Assembly (NCBI GenBank): GCA_947630385.1
Contig: CANRHG010000010.1
Location: 1-23,240 of the forward strand
Origin: an uncultured Eubacteriaceae bacterium
GTDB lineage: Bacteria > Bacillota > Clostridia > Eubacteriales > Eubacteriaceae
Direction of reading: 5' to 3'
Length of the DNA: 23,240 bases
Within the stretch, counting starts at the first letter, position 1. Every line of letters begins with the position of its first letter. Below are positions 6,734 to 14,970 of the stretch, in pieces. The notes beneath the pieces were generated by a model. The model worked only from the letters and a program-made list of their open reading frames with translations, was not told the DNA's origin and did not search any database. A program made the position numbers and the translations under genes.

Positions 6734-8932
6734 TTAAGAATCGAATTCATTAGTAGTAACAACTTGATTAATGACTTCTAACGCCCCTTCTATATCTAAG
6801 CGGTCTTCAATATAAGCTTCATTTAATAACTCGTCCGGGACCAGGTAATCAAATTTTTCTAGTTTCGGAGCGCCTTCGACCTTGATTCCTTTCTCTTTTA
6901 AAATGGTTTGAAAAAAGCAGTGAAGGCGTTCTAATTCCTCTATAAATGCGTCAATGTCTAACTCGCTTTTAATGACGAGGCTAAAATTTTTAATATAACA
7001 ATCAAAGATCTTTAAAGAATCCTTAAAAGCGGTCCCAAACAGAAAACGCAAGGTGCGCAGGATCTTCGTCCCGGTCCAGGGGAACAGGTAGAGCGTTCCA
7101 TCTTCCGATTCCAGTAAGGGGTATTTTAAAGCCATCCGGGGAACCAGCTTATCGCGGGTTTCCTCGAGTAAGGCTTTAGCTTCGTCTGATAAATAAGCGT
7201 ACGTCTCATCGCTCAACAAGACCTGGCGGACCTTCTCTAAGATCCTAGGGTCGATATCACTCCCTTCTCCGGAAAAGTTCGTAAATCTTTTCCCTTTAAA
7301 AGGGATGACATAAACCGTTTTTCGTTCTTCATCGACCGATACGACTTTCCAAGCCGAGCCGGCCAAGAGAAAAACCTGATCGACCTGGGGTTGTGTTTCG
7401 AGTTCCCCGATCGTTTTTTTGGCGCTGACGACTTTATAGGTATCTTTGGTCTTAAAGACGGAATAAAAGTTGTAATTGTTGACCATAGCCTCGGCTTTTA
7501 GTCCCAAGGCCAAAGTCCCGTCGTCGATTTTCTCAATATATCCCTTATTTAAAAGATGGCGCAGTAAAATTTTATATTCCTCTTGGCTTATATTTTTAAA
7601 GCTCGGTAAGGTAAGTATCTCTTTTGCTAGATCCCTCGGTCTCAGACTCACTTTATTGGCCAAGGTACTCAGTGTTTGATGCACCATTAGGCTAAAGGGC
7701 TTGGATTTGATTCTAAACGGTTCGATCCACTTTTCCTTTAAATATAACTCGAGGATAGCAATCGTAAGCAGAAGGTCCCACGGGAGTTCGTTTTCCGGAA
7801 AGGAGCCGACGTTTTCTTCGAACGGCAAGAATTTATTGATAAAAAGCATCGCCGGATTGTTCGTACGCCGACCGGAGCGCCCGAGCCTTTGGACAAAACT
7901 GGAACAGGTAAAAGGCGATCCGATCTGGACCGTGAAATCTAGATCTCCCAGATCAATACCGAGTTCGAGCGTGACCGTAGCCGCTGTGACCGAAGACTCA
8001 TAGGCGCTCTTTAGAGCTTTTTCCGCTTCCAGTCGCAACTCTTTAGAAATGCTTCCGTGGTGGACGTGATAAATGTTCGGCGTATTGTTTTTTTTCGCCA
8101 ACTGTTTTAATTCGTGTATGACTTCTTCGGAATCGTTTCTGGAATTGGTAAAAATGATGGCGTTTTTGTCCAAGGTGAAGTCGTACAAAAAATCGTAGTA
8201 TGGCTTTAACTGCTTGTTTCGTTTTTCTTCGTCTAAACTGATCCTGTAACTCTCCACCCTCAGGGATAATCTTCGCCCTTTGTTCTGATTGATCGTAACG
8301 ATCCCATTGGGATCGGGATTGACGTATTCCTCGACCGTTTTCGGATCACTGATCGTAGCCGAAAGCCCGATGATCCTGGGTTTTGAATGCGAGGCACGCT
8401 TGATACGCTCGATCAGGCACTGGACCTGTAGGCCACGGTCGCCATCCAAAAATGAATGGATCTCGTCGACGACGATAAATTTTAAATCCGAGAATAATCT
8501 ATGAATGACCCCGGGATTGTTTATAAACATCGCTTCCAAAGACTCCGGTGTGATCTGTAAGATCCCATGCGGATCGTTGATGAGCTTTTCTTTTTTCGAC
8601 TGGGAAATGTCCCCGTGCCAGGACGTGACTTTGATGTTTTGATCTTCCAAAAGACCGTTGAGGCGGGAAAACTGGTCGTTGATCAAGGCTTTGAGGGGGC
8701 TGATGTATAAAACGTCAACGGAATTGGAAGGCTGTTTATCTAAAAGAGTCAGAATAGGAAAAAAGACCGCCTCCGTTTTACCAGAAGCGGTCCCTGAAGC
8801 CACGATCAGATCCTTATCCGTACGAGTCAAAACATAATACGCCTGTTTTTGGATCTCGTTTAATTCGTTCCAGCGGTTTTTGTAAATAAAATCCTGGATA
8901 TATTTTGGATATTGTTTAAAAATTTCACTCAT
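6734..8932 (-). CDS. Lhr-like DEAD/DEAH-box SF2 helicase, last gene of TerB cassette
   Basis: A 732-aa superfamily 2 helicase. RecA-like domain 1: Q-motif-like start near 25, Walker A SGTASGKT at 46-53, Walker B DEIH at 156-159, motif III SAT at 191-193. Domain 2: helicase C with QRLGRSGRR (motif VI) near residue 350. The wording around the motifs (HSFLDGDRGLQVQ; LGIDLGDLD) and about 350 further residues resemble the Lhr-like class, which includes BrxHI of type 2 BREX. The C-terminal half should hold winged-helix and Lhr-core-like parts, although I cannot mark their limits. It likely translocates along or unwinds DNA or RNA using ATP. The ATG overlaps the stop of the BrxD-like ATPase gene by 4 nt. 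No nuclease motif was seen, so any cleavage would need another protein. Confidence 0.9.
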   Translation of the reverse strand: MSEIFKQYPKYIQDFIYKNRWNELNEIQKQAYYVLTRTDKDLIVASGTASGKTEAVFFPILTLLDKQPSNSVDVLYISPLKALINDQFSRLNGLLEDQNIKVTSWHGDISQSKKEKLINDPHGILQITPESLEAMFINNPGVIHRLFSDLKFIVVDEIHSFLDGDRGLQVQCLIERIKRASHSKPRIIGLSATISDPKTVEEYVNPDPNGIVTINQNKGRRLSLRVESYRISLDEEKRNKQLKPYYDFLYDFTLDKNAIIFTNSRNDSEEVIHELKQLAKKNNTPNIYHVHHGSISKELRLEAEKALKSAYESSVTAATVTLELGIDLGDLDFTVQIGSPFTCSSFVQRLGRSGRRTNNPAMLFINKFLPFEENVGSFPENELPWDLLLTIAILELYLKEKWIEPFRIKSKPFSLMVHQTLSTLANKVSLRPRDLAKEILTLPSFKNISQEEYKILLRHLLNKGYIEKIDDGTLALGLKAEAMVNNYNFYSVFKTKDTYKVVSAKKTIGELETQPQVDQVFLLAGSAWKVVSVDEERKTVYVIPFKGKRFTNFSGEGSDIDPRILEKVRQVLLSDETYAYLSDEAKALLEETRDKLVPRMALKYPLLESEDGTLYLFPWTGTKILRTLRFLFGTAFKDSLKIFDCYIKNFSLVIKSELDIDAFIEELERLHCFFQTILKEKGIKVEGAPKLEKFDYLVPDELLNEAYIEDRLDIEGALEVINQVVTTNEFDS

Positions 8933-10233
8933 ATGTCAAAACTCGCAAATACGTCGTCCTCGACCGGCTTTTCAACGTAGCTCTTATTATCTAAAACCAT
9001 ATCCATCGTGTATTCTTTATTTTCATAGAGCGTATTTAGGATATTGATAAAATCTCGGATAATCTCCCTTGGCATCAGTTTCGTCTCGCTTCCCTCGCGG
9101 CTATACTCGTCCGTCATAAACTTCTGTAGGTCTTTATCCGTCAGCGTCGTTTCATAATTATAATTGGCGCTGTGGACCCGACACAGATTTCGAAGAAGCA
9201 GGAAAACTTCGTTTTGATCGAGGGGTAAAAGTTCAACGATCGGACCGGTTACGTTGATCGTATTTTCCAGTTGATATTCGCTTGGCTTTAAACGACTACG
9301 GAGCGCCTCGTAACTGAAGATACCACGGTTTTCATCGTAGATAAATTCCGGCGTTCCGCTAAGGAAAACTCCGATACTTTCGGCTTTACCCTGCATGAGG
9401 TCATTGAACATCGTGAGGATTTTTTCGTAATTGTTCTCTCTGGAAACCCTATTCGGGATCTTATATAAATTGACGCCCTCGTCGAAAAAAACGAGAAGCC
9501 CTTTATAGCCGATCTGGGTGACGAACTTCGCGAACAACTTAAGAAAATCGTACCAGTTGTCGTCTTTGATGATCAGATCGACCGGCAGATCTTTTTTGGC
9601 TTTTGTGATCGTCGAGTACTCTCCCCGGATCCACCTGAGCGCTGCGTTGACCAGATCGGCGTTATCCGTCTTTTTGCCTTTCCAGTAAATTTTTAAAACT
9701 TCCGTAAAAGCGTAGCCGTATTTCATTTCCTGAAGGTTCTTTAGGACTTTTTCGATCTCTTCTTCGACTAAGTAATCAAACTCGCCACTTGCCGGATTGA
9801 CGTTATGTTCTTTTTTGACTTTATTTTGGATCGCCGTTGACCATTTCAGGAGTATCGTCTCTAAAGCGCCCTCGCTTCGCGTCTTTGTGGAAGTACTCTG
9901 TAAGAGATCCCGGTAGGTCGAAAGCCCTTGTCCCTTTGATCCGGTCAAGCGTTTTTCAGGGGATAAGTCGGTGTCCATGACGACGAAATCCCGTTCAAGG
10001 GCATTGTTTCGGATCGTTTGGATCATAAAACTCTTTCCACTTCCGAATTCCCCACCGATAATGCGAAAAGAGGAACCTTTTTCTTCCACAGTCTCTAGAT
10101 CGTTTAAAAATGACTGTATTTCATTTTTACGTCCGACCGCGATATGTCTGAGGCCGATTCTCGGAACGACCCCACTACCTAAGGAGTTAAGTAAAGCTTT
10201 TGACTCTCTTTTGGTTATTTTATCTACACTCAA
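8929..10233 (-). CDS. BrxD-like P-loop ATPase (DUF2791 family)
   Basis: A 434-aa AAA+/STAND-like ATPase. The N-terminal VVPRIGLRHIAVGRKNEI, Walker A GEFGSGKS (61-68), DTDLSPEKRL (87-96) and KGQGLSTYR (100-108) match what I recall of DUF2791, whose best-known member is BrxD, the ATP-binding protein of type 2 BREX. Walker B is LLVFFDE at 246-252. A sensor-type segment (GVFLSGTPEF) and a helical C-terminal domain follow. In BREX-2, BrxD stands beside an Lhr-like helicase, as here, but no PglX methyltransferase, PglZ phosphatase or PglW/PglY gene is present in this window. Overlaps of 4 nt with both neighbours argue for a stoichiometric complex with the TerB protein and the helicase. Role inferred: ATP-dependent switch or loader for the helicase. 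Confidence 0.85.
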   Translation of the reverse strand: MSVDKITKRESKALLNSLGSGVVPRIGLRHIAVGRKNEIQSFLNDLETVEEKGSSFRIIGGEFGSGKSFMIQTIRNNALERDFVVMDTDLSPEKRLTGSKGQGLSTYRDLLQSTSTKTRSEGALETILLKWSTAIQNKVKKEHNVNPASGEFDYLVEEEIEKVLKNLQEMKYGYAFTEVLKIYWKGKKTDNADLVNAALRWIRGEYSTITKAKKDLPVDLIIKDDNWYDFLKLFAKFVTQIGYKGLLVFFDEGVNLYKIPNRVSRENNYEKILTMFNDLMQGKAESIGVFLSGTPEFIYDENRGIFSYEALRSRLKPSEYQLENTINVTGPIVELLPLDQNEVFLLLRNLCRVHSANYNYETTLTDKDLQKFMTDEYSREGSETKLMPREIIRDFINILNTLYENKEYTMDMVLDNKSYVEKPVEDDVFASFDI

Positions 10234-11867
10234 ATTATTACATCCTTTAAAGCTTCTTGATATTCTTCAGAACAGACCAGAGTATCTTCCGTAAGTTCGA
10301 CCAGTTCTTCGCCGATAAATTCATAGGCCGTCTCATTGATCTCGTCTACCAGCGTTTCTAAGAAAGTACCTTCATTACTGGCTAATTCTTTGACCTGGGT
10401 CAGCGCATCGCTGCTTGTTAAAATGATCTTTAAAACTTTTTGTTTGTTGTGATCAAGATTTTCGAGTAGATCTTTTAACTCTTCGTCGAGCGCCTCGACA
10501 TTGAACAGAGATTCTCCAGTTGTACTCTCGGTCGGAGTTAAATCTGGAGTACTTTTAGTGTATTTTTCTAGATCTTCCTGTTCTTCTTCAACCTCAACGT
10601 ATAATCTTTCTTTATTGAGTTCAAAATCTTTTTCGAGTTCGTCGACGACTTTTAAATCTACATCGAGTTTGAATTCTTCGCGCTTTTTCTTTCTTATCTC
10701 ATTTTTGGTCTGTTCAAGGTTCTCACTAACCTCATTCGTGATCAGTTCCTTGAGCTCCGGTAAAAGGTCGGTCTTTGCCCTTCTTCCTTTGGTACCGGAG
10801 ATTCTTCTAACTTCGTTTACGGTAAACTTTAAAATATCCGATAAATCCTTTTTAAAGTTTGAGCTATTGATGAAATCAAAATACGGAAACCTTACGTAAA
10901 AATCGTTATAGATCGTAGAAGAATTATCAAACAAGTACCGGTAACTAGACCGCGTATGGCTGTAGGCCGGTCTACGGTCGTAATACAAATAATATTCAAA
11001 AAAACTGAACTCATAGGTCTCAAAATAATAATCGTCGACGGCTTTTAAAACCAAACGAATAACATCGTCGACCAGTTCCGGATTTTTCTTATAAAAGACC
11101 GAATTACGAAATTTATATTTTTGTATTTCTTCTAAGAACGCGGTGTCTACCTCTTCAAACTCTTTTGATTCAAGATTTATTAAATATAGGTTTGTAAAAA
11201 AGTCACTGACCAGAAAGCTATCAGAAGGAAACCTATCAACGTCAAAAGGAAGATCATAAAAGATACAAAAATCGAGGATCCAGTCGAGTAGTTTTTTTTC
11301 TAAATACGAGTCCGTATCTTTATACTGATAAAAAAGCGTTAGTAAAATATTTAAGCCTTGTAGCGGATCTCTCCATTCCAAACCATCCAGGATCTCAGTA
11401 GCGTATATAAAGATATAACCCGGATCAGTTTTGAGATAATTTCCCCTTTTAAAGTTGGTACGCCAATATAAATACCAATTGAGTTGCTTTTTAGTTAGCT
11501 GTTTGATGTGAGCCTTAGACCCTTTATACTGAAAAGGGACCTCTCTTGCTTTATCTTTTCTAGCGTTTTTGTATCGTAAAGATTTTCGGTAAATTGCGTT
11601 ACTCGCTTTATTGATATTTTTATACGATTCTATATCGGAGGAAAAATCGTAGAGCGTTTCAAATCTTAAACCTTCTTCACTTTCCTGCAGATCGATCTCA
11701 ATAGGGGAGAAATAATCATGCCTTTCATTATAATCTATCTCTTCGGCCCCTCCGAGTAGAACGTCCAGTATCTCATCATCCGTCAAAAATTCTTCTGAAC
11801 GGTTCGGTGTCTGTTTATTATAAGGAGTATTTCCATTAAAAAATTTTAGTAAATCTAAAAAGTCCAT
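10230..11867 (-). CDS. TerB N-terminal and C-terminal domain protein (first gene of cassette)
   Basis: A 545-aa protein. Residues about 95-290 resemble the TerB_N domain: the key stretch is WYLYWRTNFKRGNYLKTDPG (131-150), then YIFIYATEIL and a helical region rich in Tyr and Phe. Residues 360-437 are a highly charged probable coiled coil, followed by a Thr/Pro/Ser linker (438-452). Residues about 460-545 resemble TerB_C: KDLLENLDHNKQKVLKIIL and the ending AYEFIGEELVEL. TerB-type domains are helical modules tied to tellurite-resistance and phage-response gene sets; they have no known catalytic residues. As first gene of the ATGA-linked cassette it may be the sensor or scaffold for the ATPase and helicase (inference). 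The gene looks more AT-rich than its neighbours, and its ribosome-binding site is weak (GGA only). Confidence 0.85.
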   Translation of the reverse strand: MDFLDLLKFFNGNTPYNKQTPNRSEEFLTDDEILDVLLGGAEEIDYNERHDYFSPIEIDLQESEEGLRFETLYDFSSDIESYKNINKASNAIYRKSLRYKNARKDKAREVPFQYKGSKAHIKQLTKKQLNWYLYWRTNFKRGNYLKTDPGYIFIYATEILDGLEWRDPLQGLNILLTLFYQYKDTDSYLEKKLLDWILDFCIFYDLPFDVDRFPSDSFLVSDFFTNLYLINLESKEFEEVDTAFLEEIQKYKFRNSVFYKKNPELVDDVIRLVLKAVDDYYFETYEFSFFEYYLYYDRRPAYSHTRSSYRYLFDNSSTIYNDFYVRFPYFDFINSSNFKKDLSDILKFTVNEVRRISGTKGRRAKTDLLPELKELITNEVSENLEQTKNEIRKKKREEFKLDVDLKVVDELEKDFELNKERLYVEVEEEQEDLEKYTKSTPDLTPTESTTGESLFNVEALDEELKDLLENLDHNKQKVLKIILTSSDALTQVKELASNEGTFLETLVDEINETAYEFIGEELVELTEDTLVCSEEYQEALKDVII

Positions 11868-11901
11868 TTTGGTTCCAATCCAGTTTATTTTATCGCTTGA
11901 A

Positions 11902-11907
11902 ATTATA
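11902..11907 (-). promoter_or_regulatory. Candidate -10 box of the TerB cassette
   Basis: On the minus strand a perfect TATAAT lies about 35 nt before the TerB ATG. The hexamer 17 nt upstream (TTATAA) is a poor -35, so the assignment is tentative. The surrounding 100 bases are more than 80% A/T, and other -10-like boxes (TATAAG) occur. Confidence 0.4.
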
Positions 11908-12280
11908 ATTTAAAATTGTCTCTCTTATAATATTTTAAAGTATTTTAATTTAAATTTAAAGTGAAATGTTTCAAAGTATTGTATTTTAACTTAAATTATC
12001 TAAGGTCACAAGCACTAGCGTGGATTTTTAAAAATAAAAAAATTTTCTCATTAATCGATTGGTTAAAATGACCATAGAAAATCTCCATAACCGATAGAAC
12101 TCAAGCCGTAAAACTATGTAACGTATGGAATCTTCTCCAAAGGAGAATCAAGAAGCCTCTTATTCAGCCTTACAAAGAAACTTATAACAGCTCAAAACTC
12201 CCCATCGTTTTACTCACATTGTTTTAAATTGTTTCCATGCTGTAAACTTTTTAAAATAGCGTACTTCTTTTATTTTTGTC

Positions 12281-12310
12281 TGATAAAATAGAGGAAAGTT
12301 GATCTGGAGG
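12281..12310 (+). promoter_or_regulatory. Candidate -10 and strong RBS for the orphan gene
   Basis: GATAAAAT gives a -10-like TAAAAT at 12284-12289 with no clear -35. GGAGG at 12306-12310, 7 nt before ATG 12318, is an excellent ribosome-binding site and fixes the start. Confidence 0.5.
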
Positions 12311-12317
12311 TCTTTTA

Positions 12318-12797
12318 ATGGATGAAATGATCAAGGATTTCACGCCGCTCTTTTCTAAAGAAAAGATGATGGAACAACAGGTTGAGGTTCAAAACGATAT
12401 CGCTTTAATGCTTACTCTTTTGAACTCACACCGACTGTTGACGGAAGGCGGGATAGACCTTTATAGCGACAAAAAAGGTTATGAAAAAGTAGAGCTTCGG
12501 GATACCGTTGGTTATGATCTTTTAGATAGCAAAGACTTAGCCCACTTTCTTGCGACTACAATCGCGACGATGGCTCATGAAGCCTACGATAATGGCGATG
12601 CGATCATCGCTGTAGCCGACAAACTAAACCGGTACGATCCTGAAGATGAGGAGTCTGGAAAAGAACTTGAAAAAGCGTGGCTGGAAAATAAGGATTTGAT
12701 CCAAGAGATGCTTTTCTTATATTCCGAATATCTTTATAAAGTCTTTTTGGATAACCCATATCGGGTAAGACCGGTAGGAATTAAAAGAGATTATTAA
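12318..12797 (+). CDS. Hypothetical acidic helical protein, 159 aa
   Basis: No family recognised. The protein is 159 aa, acidic and predicted mostly helical, with no signal peptide, membrane helix, Cys pairs or nucleotide-binding motif. Residues 55-110 (VELRDTVGYDLLDSKDLAHF and an Ala/Thr/His-rich helix) are the most family-like part. The C-terminal end is aromatic and basic (YRVRPVGIKRDY). GGAGG stands 7 nt before the ATG, and a strong terminator follows 10 nt after the stop, so it is a self-contained one-gene unit and almost certainly real. It diverges from the TerB cassette and converges on the ChW hydrolase gene. A part in the cassette is possible but nothing in the sequence requires it. 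Confidence 0.75.
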   Translation: MDEMIKDFTPLFSKEKMMEQQVEVQNDIALMLTLLNSHRLLTEGGIDLYSDKKGYEKVELRDTVGYDLLDSKDLAHFLATTIATMAHEAYDNGDAIIAVADKLNRYDPEDEESGKELEKAWLENKDLIQEMLFLYSEYLYKVFLDNPYRVRPVGIKRDY

Positions 12798-12807
12798 TTT
12801 GTATTTT

Positions 12808-12843
12808 AGATTTTTGTTCGTCTGAACAAAAATCTTTTTTTAT
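12808..12843 (+). terminator. Intrinsic terminator after the orphan gene
   Basis: AGATTTTTGTTC (12808-12819) and GAACAAAAATCT (12824-12835) form a perfect 12-bp stem with a GTCT loop, followed by a T-run on the plus strand. Confidence 0.9.
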
Positions 12844-12864
12844 TTCTCCACGACTCCGAGAATG

Positions 12865-12894
12865 AAAAAAGCTAGAGACCGTTAGATCTCTAGC
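12865..12894 (-). terminator. Intrinsic terminator after the ChW hydrolase gene
   Basis: GCTAGAGA (12871-12878) pairs with TCTCTAGC (12887-12894) around an 8-nt loop; on the minus strand six T follow. It is 20 nt past the hydrolase stop. Confidence 0.85.
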
Positions 12895-12914
12895 CAATCA
12901 ATTTCTTAAATATT

Positions 12915-14732
12915 TTAGAAGAAGTAGTTTCCACCGATTTGAATGGATCCACTGGTAGGATAGCTTCTAAAGGACTGATACGGATGACTGCGTTTTCCAT
13001 TTAGACAGTCAAGGACGGCTCTTTGAACTTCAAGGCTCGTGCGGCCTAAGAATTGTTTATAGTAACCGTCAAGGTAAGAAGAGAATTGTCCCGGCGCGGT
13101 CAAGACCGATACCGGATCGCTTCCACCCCATCGACCGGAATCGACACGGTTCATAACACAACTCATTACCGCCAGCGCTCCTTCATAACTGGCGCCGCCT
13201 TCATGCTGTACGATCGCGCAGATCAAATCAAAGTTCGGGATCTCGTTCGCTTTCAGTTCGGTCGTCTTTCTCTCAGCTACGAAGTAACTGTTTTCCGTCG
13301 ATCCCGGGGCGGGATCGCCTTTTACGACTAACTTAACGCGAACGGCTTCAAGCATCCGGTTACCGTCCGTCGTACCGGCCCACTCGTTGTTTTTCGTCCA
13401 ACCGAGCCAACCGTAATCTTCGACGTGTGCCTGATAATAGATGTCGTAATCGTAAGCCGCTTCACCCGTCAAACGAATCTGGATGGTTTCGGCCTGCTTG
13501 TTTTCCCCCGTGGTCCCGGCCAACTCTCCATCGGAGCGTTCGCCCTGCCAACCGATGTCTTCGATCATCAAATTGTAACTGATCCCACTGTCGGGCATGT
13601 TCGGAAGTTCCATCGTTAACGCTTCAAGTCCTACGCCTTTTCCTTCCGTTCCGATGACGGAACCGTTACTCGTGACCGGATCCAGCCATCCGAGATTTTG
13701 CACGGCGGCCTGACCCGAAAAATCGATGTCGCTTTCAAGCTCGCTGCGAATTCTGTTGGGTCGGTCCGTATCTCCAGGAGCCGGTGTGTCTTCGTCTTGA
13801 AGTACGATCTCAACCGCTTCGACGCGCAGATTTAATCCTTCCGTACCCGCGACTTCACCGTTTTTCGCCCAGTCGAGCCAACCGTAATTGGCCACGTGGA
13901 CGCGGTAGTAGACGTCTTCAAAATCCTGGGCACGTCCAGTGATATCGATCTTTAAAGCTTCAACCTGTAGGCCTTCTCCCGTCGTTCCACTGATTTCCCC
14001 GTCGTGGACTTCGCTCGTCCAACCGATGTTTTGGACGTGGGTATCGTAAACGATCTCGGACGTCGCGTCCAGTTTCTTCACGGACGGAGCGCTGATCGTC
14101 AAGGCTTCTACTCTCTTGCCCTCTCCGACGGTCCCCGAGATGTTTCCACCGGAGACCTCATTGGTCCATCCGTAATCCTGTACGTGCGTGTTGTAGGTGA
14201 TCTCGTGATCGATATTTGATACGTCAATATACGATCCGCCAATCGGTCCCGCAAATTCACTGCCTTTTGCAACAATTTCAACTTCTACCGCTTCGACGGG
14301 AAGTCCCATGTCCTTGGTTCCGGCAGGTCCGCCTTTTGTCCAGTCGAGCCAGCCGATCGTGCTGACGTGGACTCTATAATACAGATCGTAGTTTTCTACC
14401 ATGCTGTCCGTCAGCGAAATATCTACGGCTTCGATTTGATGGCTCAAATCCTCACTGCCGCTGGTCTGACCCTGGATGACCGCATCCTGCCAGCCAACGT
14501 CCGACAAATAACTTTTGTAGCTGATCCCCGATACTTCCGGTGGTAGGTTAATGGAAAACGCGTATAAAGCCTTTCCCTGGCCGACGCTCCCAACCTGCGT
14601 TGTGGACTCGGTCCAACCATCTTGACCGGAAACCGATCGAAAACTTAGTGCGATATCCGAAGCAAACGCCTGCGAAAAAAAGCACAACGAAATCAATAAA
14701 CCAAATAAACCACTTTTAAATAAACATTTCAT
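12915..14732 (-). CDS. Secreted ChW-repeat protein with SleB-like cell wall hydrolase domain
   Basis: A 605-aa exported protein. Residues 1-24 are a signal peptide: basic start, hydrophobic core, and cleavage probably after AFA. Then come nine repeats of about 40 aa carrying the ChW (clostridial hydrophobic W) signature GW...G...GT.G..L.VEA; examples are VHVSTIGWLDWTKGG and VHVANYGWLDWAKNG. An acidic, proline-containing linker lies between repeats 6 and 7. Residues 496-605 resemble the SleB/Hydrolase_2 family: QHEGGASYEGALAVMSCVMN with likely catalytic Glu511, VLTAPGQFSS, and the typical IQIGGNYFF end. SleB-type enzymes are lytic transglycosylases that cleave peptidoglycan; ChW repeats probably bind the cell surface. 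The usual second Glu of the E-A-x-G-E motif is not seen (GGAS), so activity is likely but not certain. GAGG lies 10 nt before the ATG. It is a single-gene unit with its own terminator. Confidence 0.9.
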   Translation of the reverse strand: MKCLFKSGLFGLLISLCFFSQAFASDIALSFRSVSGQDGWTESTTQVGSVGQGKALYAFSINLPPEVSGISYKSYLSDVGWQDAVIQGQTSGSEDLSHQIEAVDISLTDSMVENYDLYYRVHVSTIGWLDWTKGGPAGTKDMGLPVEAVEVEIVAKGSEFAGPIGGSYIDVSNIDHEITYNTHVQDYGWTNEVSGGNISGTVGEGKRVEALTISAPSVKKLDATSEIVYDTHVQNIGWTSEVHDGEISGTTGEGLQVEALKIDITGRAQDFEDVYYRVHVANYGWLDWAKNGEVAGTEGLNLRVEAVEIVLQDEDTPAPGDTDRPNRIRSELESDIDFSGQAAVQNLGWLDPVTSNGSVIGTEGKGVGLEALTMELPNMPDSGISYNLMIEDIGWQGERSDGELAGTTGENKQAETIQIRLTGEAAYDYDIYYQAHVEDYGWLGWTKNNEWAGTTDGNRMLEAVRVKLVVKGDPAPGSTENSYFVAERKTTELKANEIPNFDLICAIVQHEGGASYEGALAVMSCVMNRVDSGRWGGSDPVSVLTAPGQFSSYLDGYYKQFLGRTSLEVQRAVLDCLNGKRSHPYQSFRSYPTSGSIQIGGNYFF

Positions 14733-14748
14733 GATTAAATTGCCTCAA

Positions 14749-14779
14749 TTTGTTACATTATAGCATAACTTTTGTTACA
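14749..14779 (-). promoter_or_regulatory. Extended -10 promoter flanked by TTTGTTACA direct repeats
   Basis: The minus strand reads TGC-TATAAT (-10 at 14757-14762), an extended -10, 25 nt before the hydrolase ATG, with no good -35. Two identical 9-mers TTTGTTACA (plus strand 14749-14757 and 14771-14779) lie 22 bp apart, two helical turns, on either side of the -10. On the minus strand each contains TGTAAC, a WalR-type half-site (TGTWAH), but the known WalR box has 11-bp spacing. The position suggests repression or control of initiation by a dimeric regulator. Confidence 0.55.
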
Positions 14780-14970
14780 ATTTGGACGAATCTCGGATAA
14801 CATTACTAAATTGTTCGATTTTTAAAAAATTTTTTTTGCTAAAGTTGATTTCCGTCAGATAAATCAGCCGTTCATCATCACAAAAGTTTTGTTGTAATTA
14901 TTGTACATTTTGTCACTTAAAATTTAGTTAAATGTAGCTTTGGTTTTAAATAAATTTCCCTGAGAAACTC

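Larger units (their letters stand above)
11868..12317. other. 450-bp AT-rich divergent gap
   Basis: The gap separates the TerB cassette (leftward) from the orphan gene (rightward) and holds both promoters. Seen inside: a run of AT-rich direct repeats (AAAGTATT twice, 11930-11985), a 6-bp hairpin TTCTCC-AAA-GGAGAA near 12132-12146, and a 15-codon minus-strand frame MVILTNRLMRKFFYF with GGAG 7 nt ahead. No tRNA, insertion-sequence ends or convincing gene was seen. The central 12000-12240 part may be decayed DNA. Confidence 0.4.

Noticed and set aside
10501..10899. Serine-rich plus-strand frame of 132 codons
   Set aside because: It is the antisense of the Glu-rich coil of the TerB protein, which turns GAA/GAG into TTC/CTC runs.
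6734..11867. Complete type 2 BREX (Pgl) operon
   Set aside because: Only BrxD-like and BrxHI-like genes are present; no PglX, PglZ, PglW or PglY is found on either side.
12000..12240. CRISPR array or small RNA in the AT-rich gap
   Set aside because: No regularly spaced repeats; only short A/T-driven repeats and a 6-bp hairpin without a T-run.
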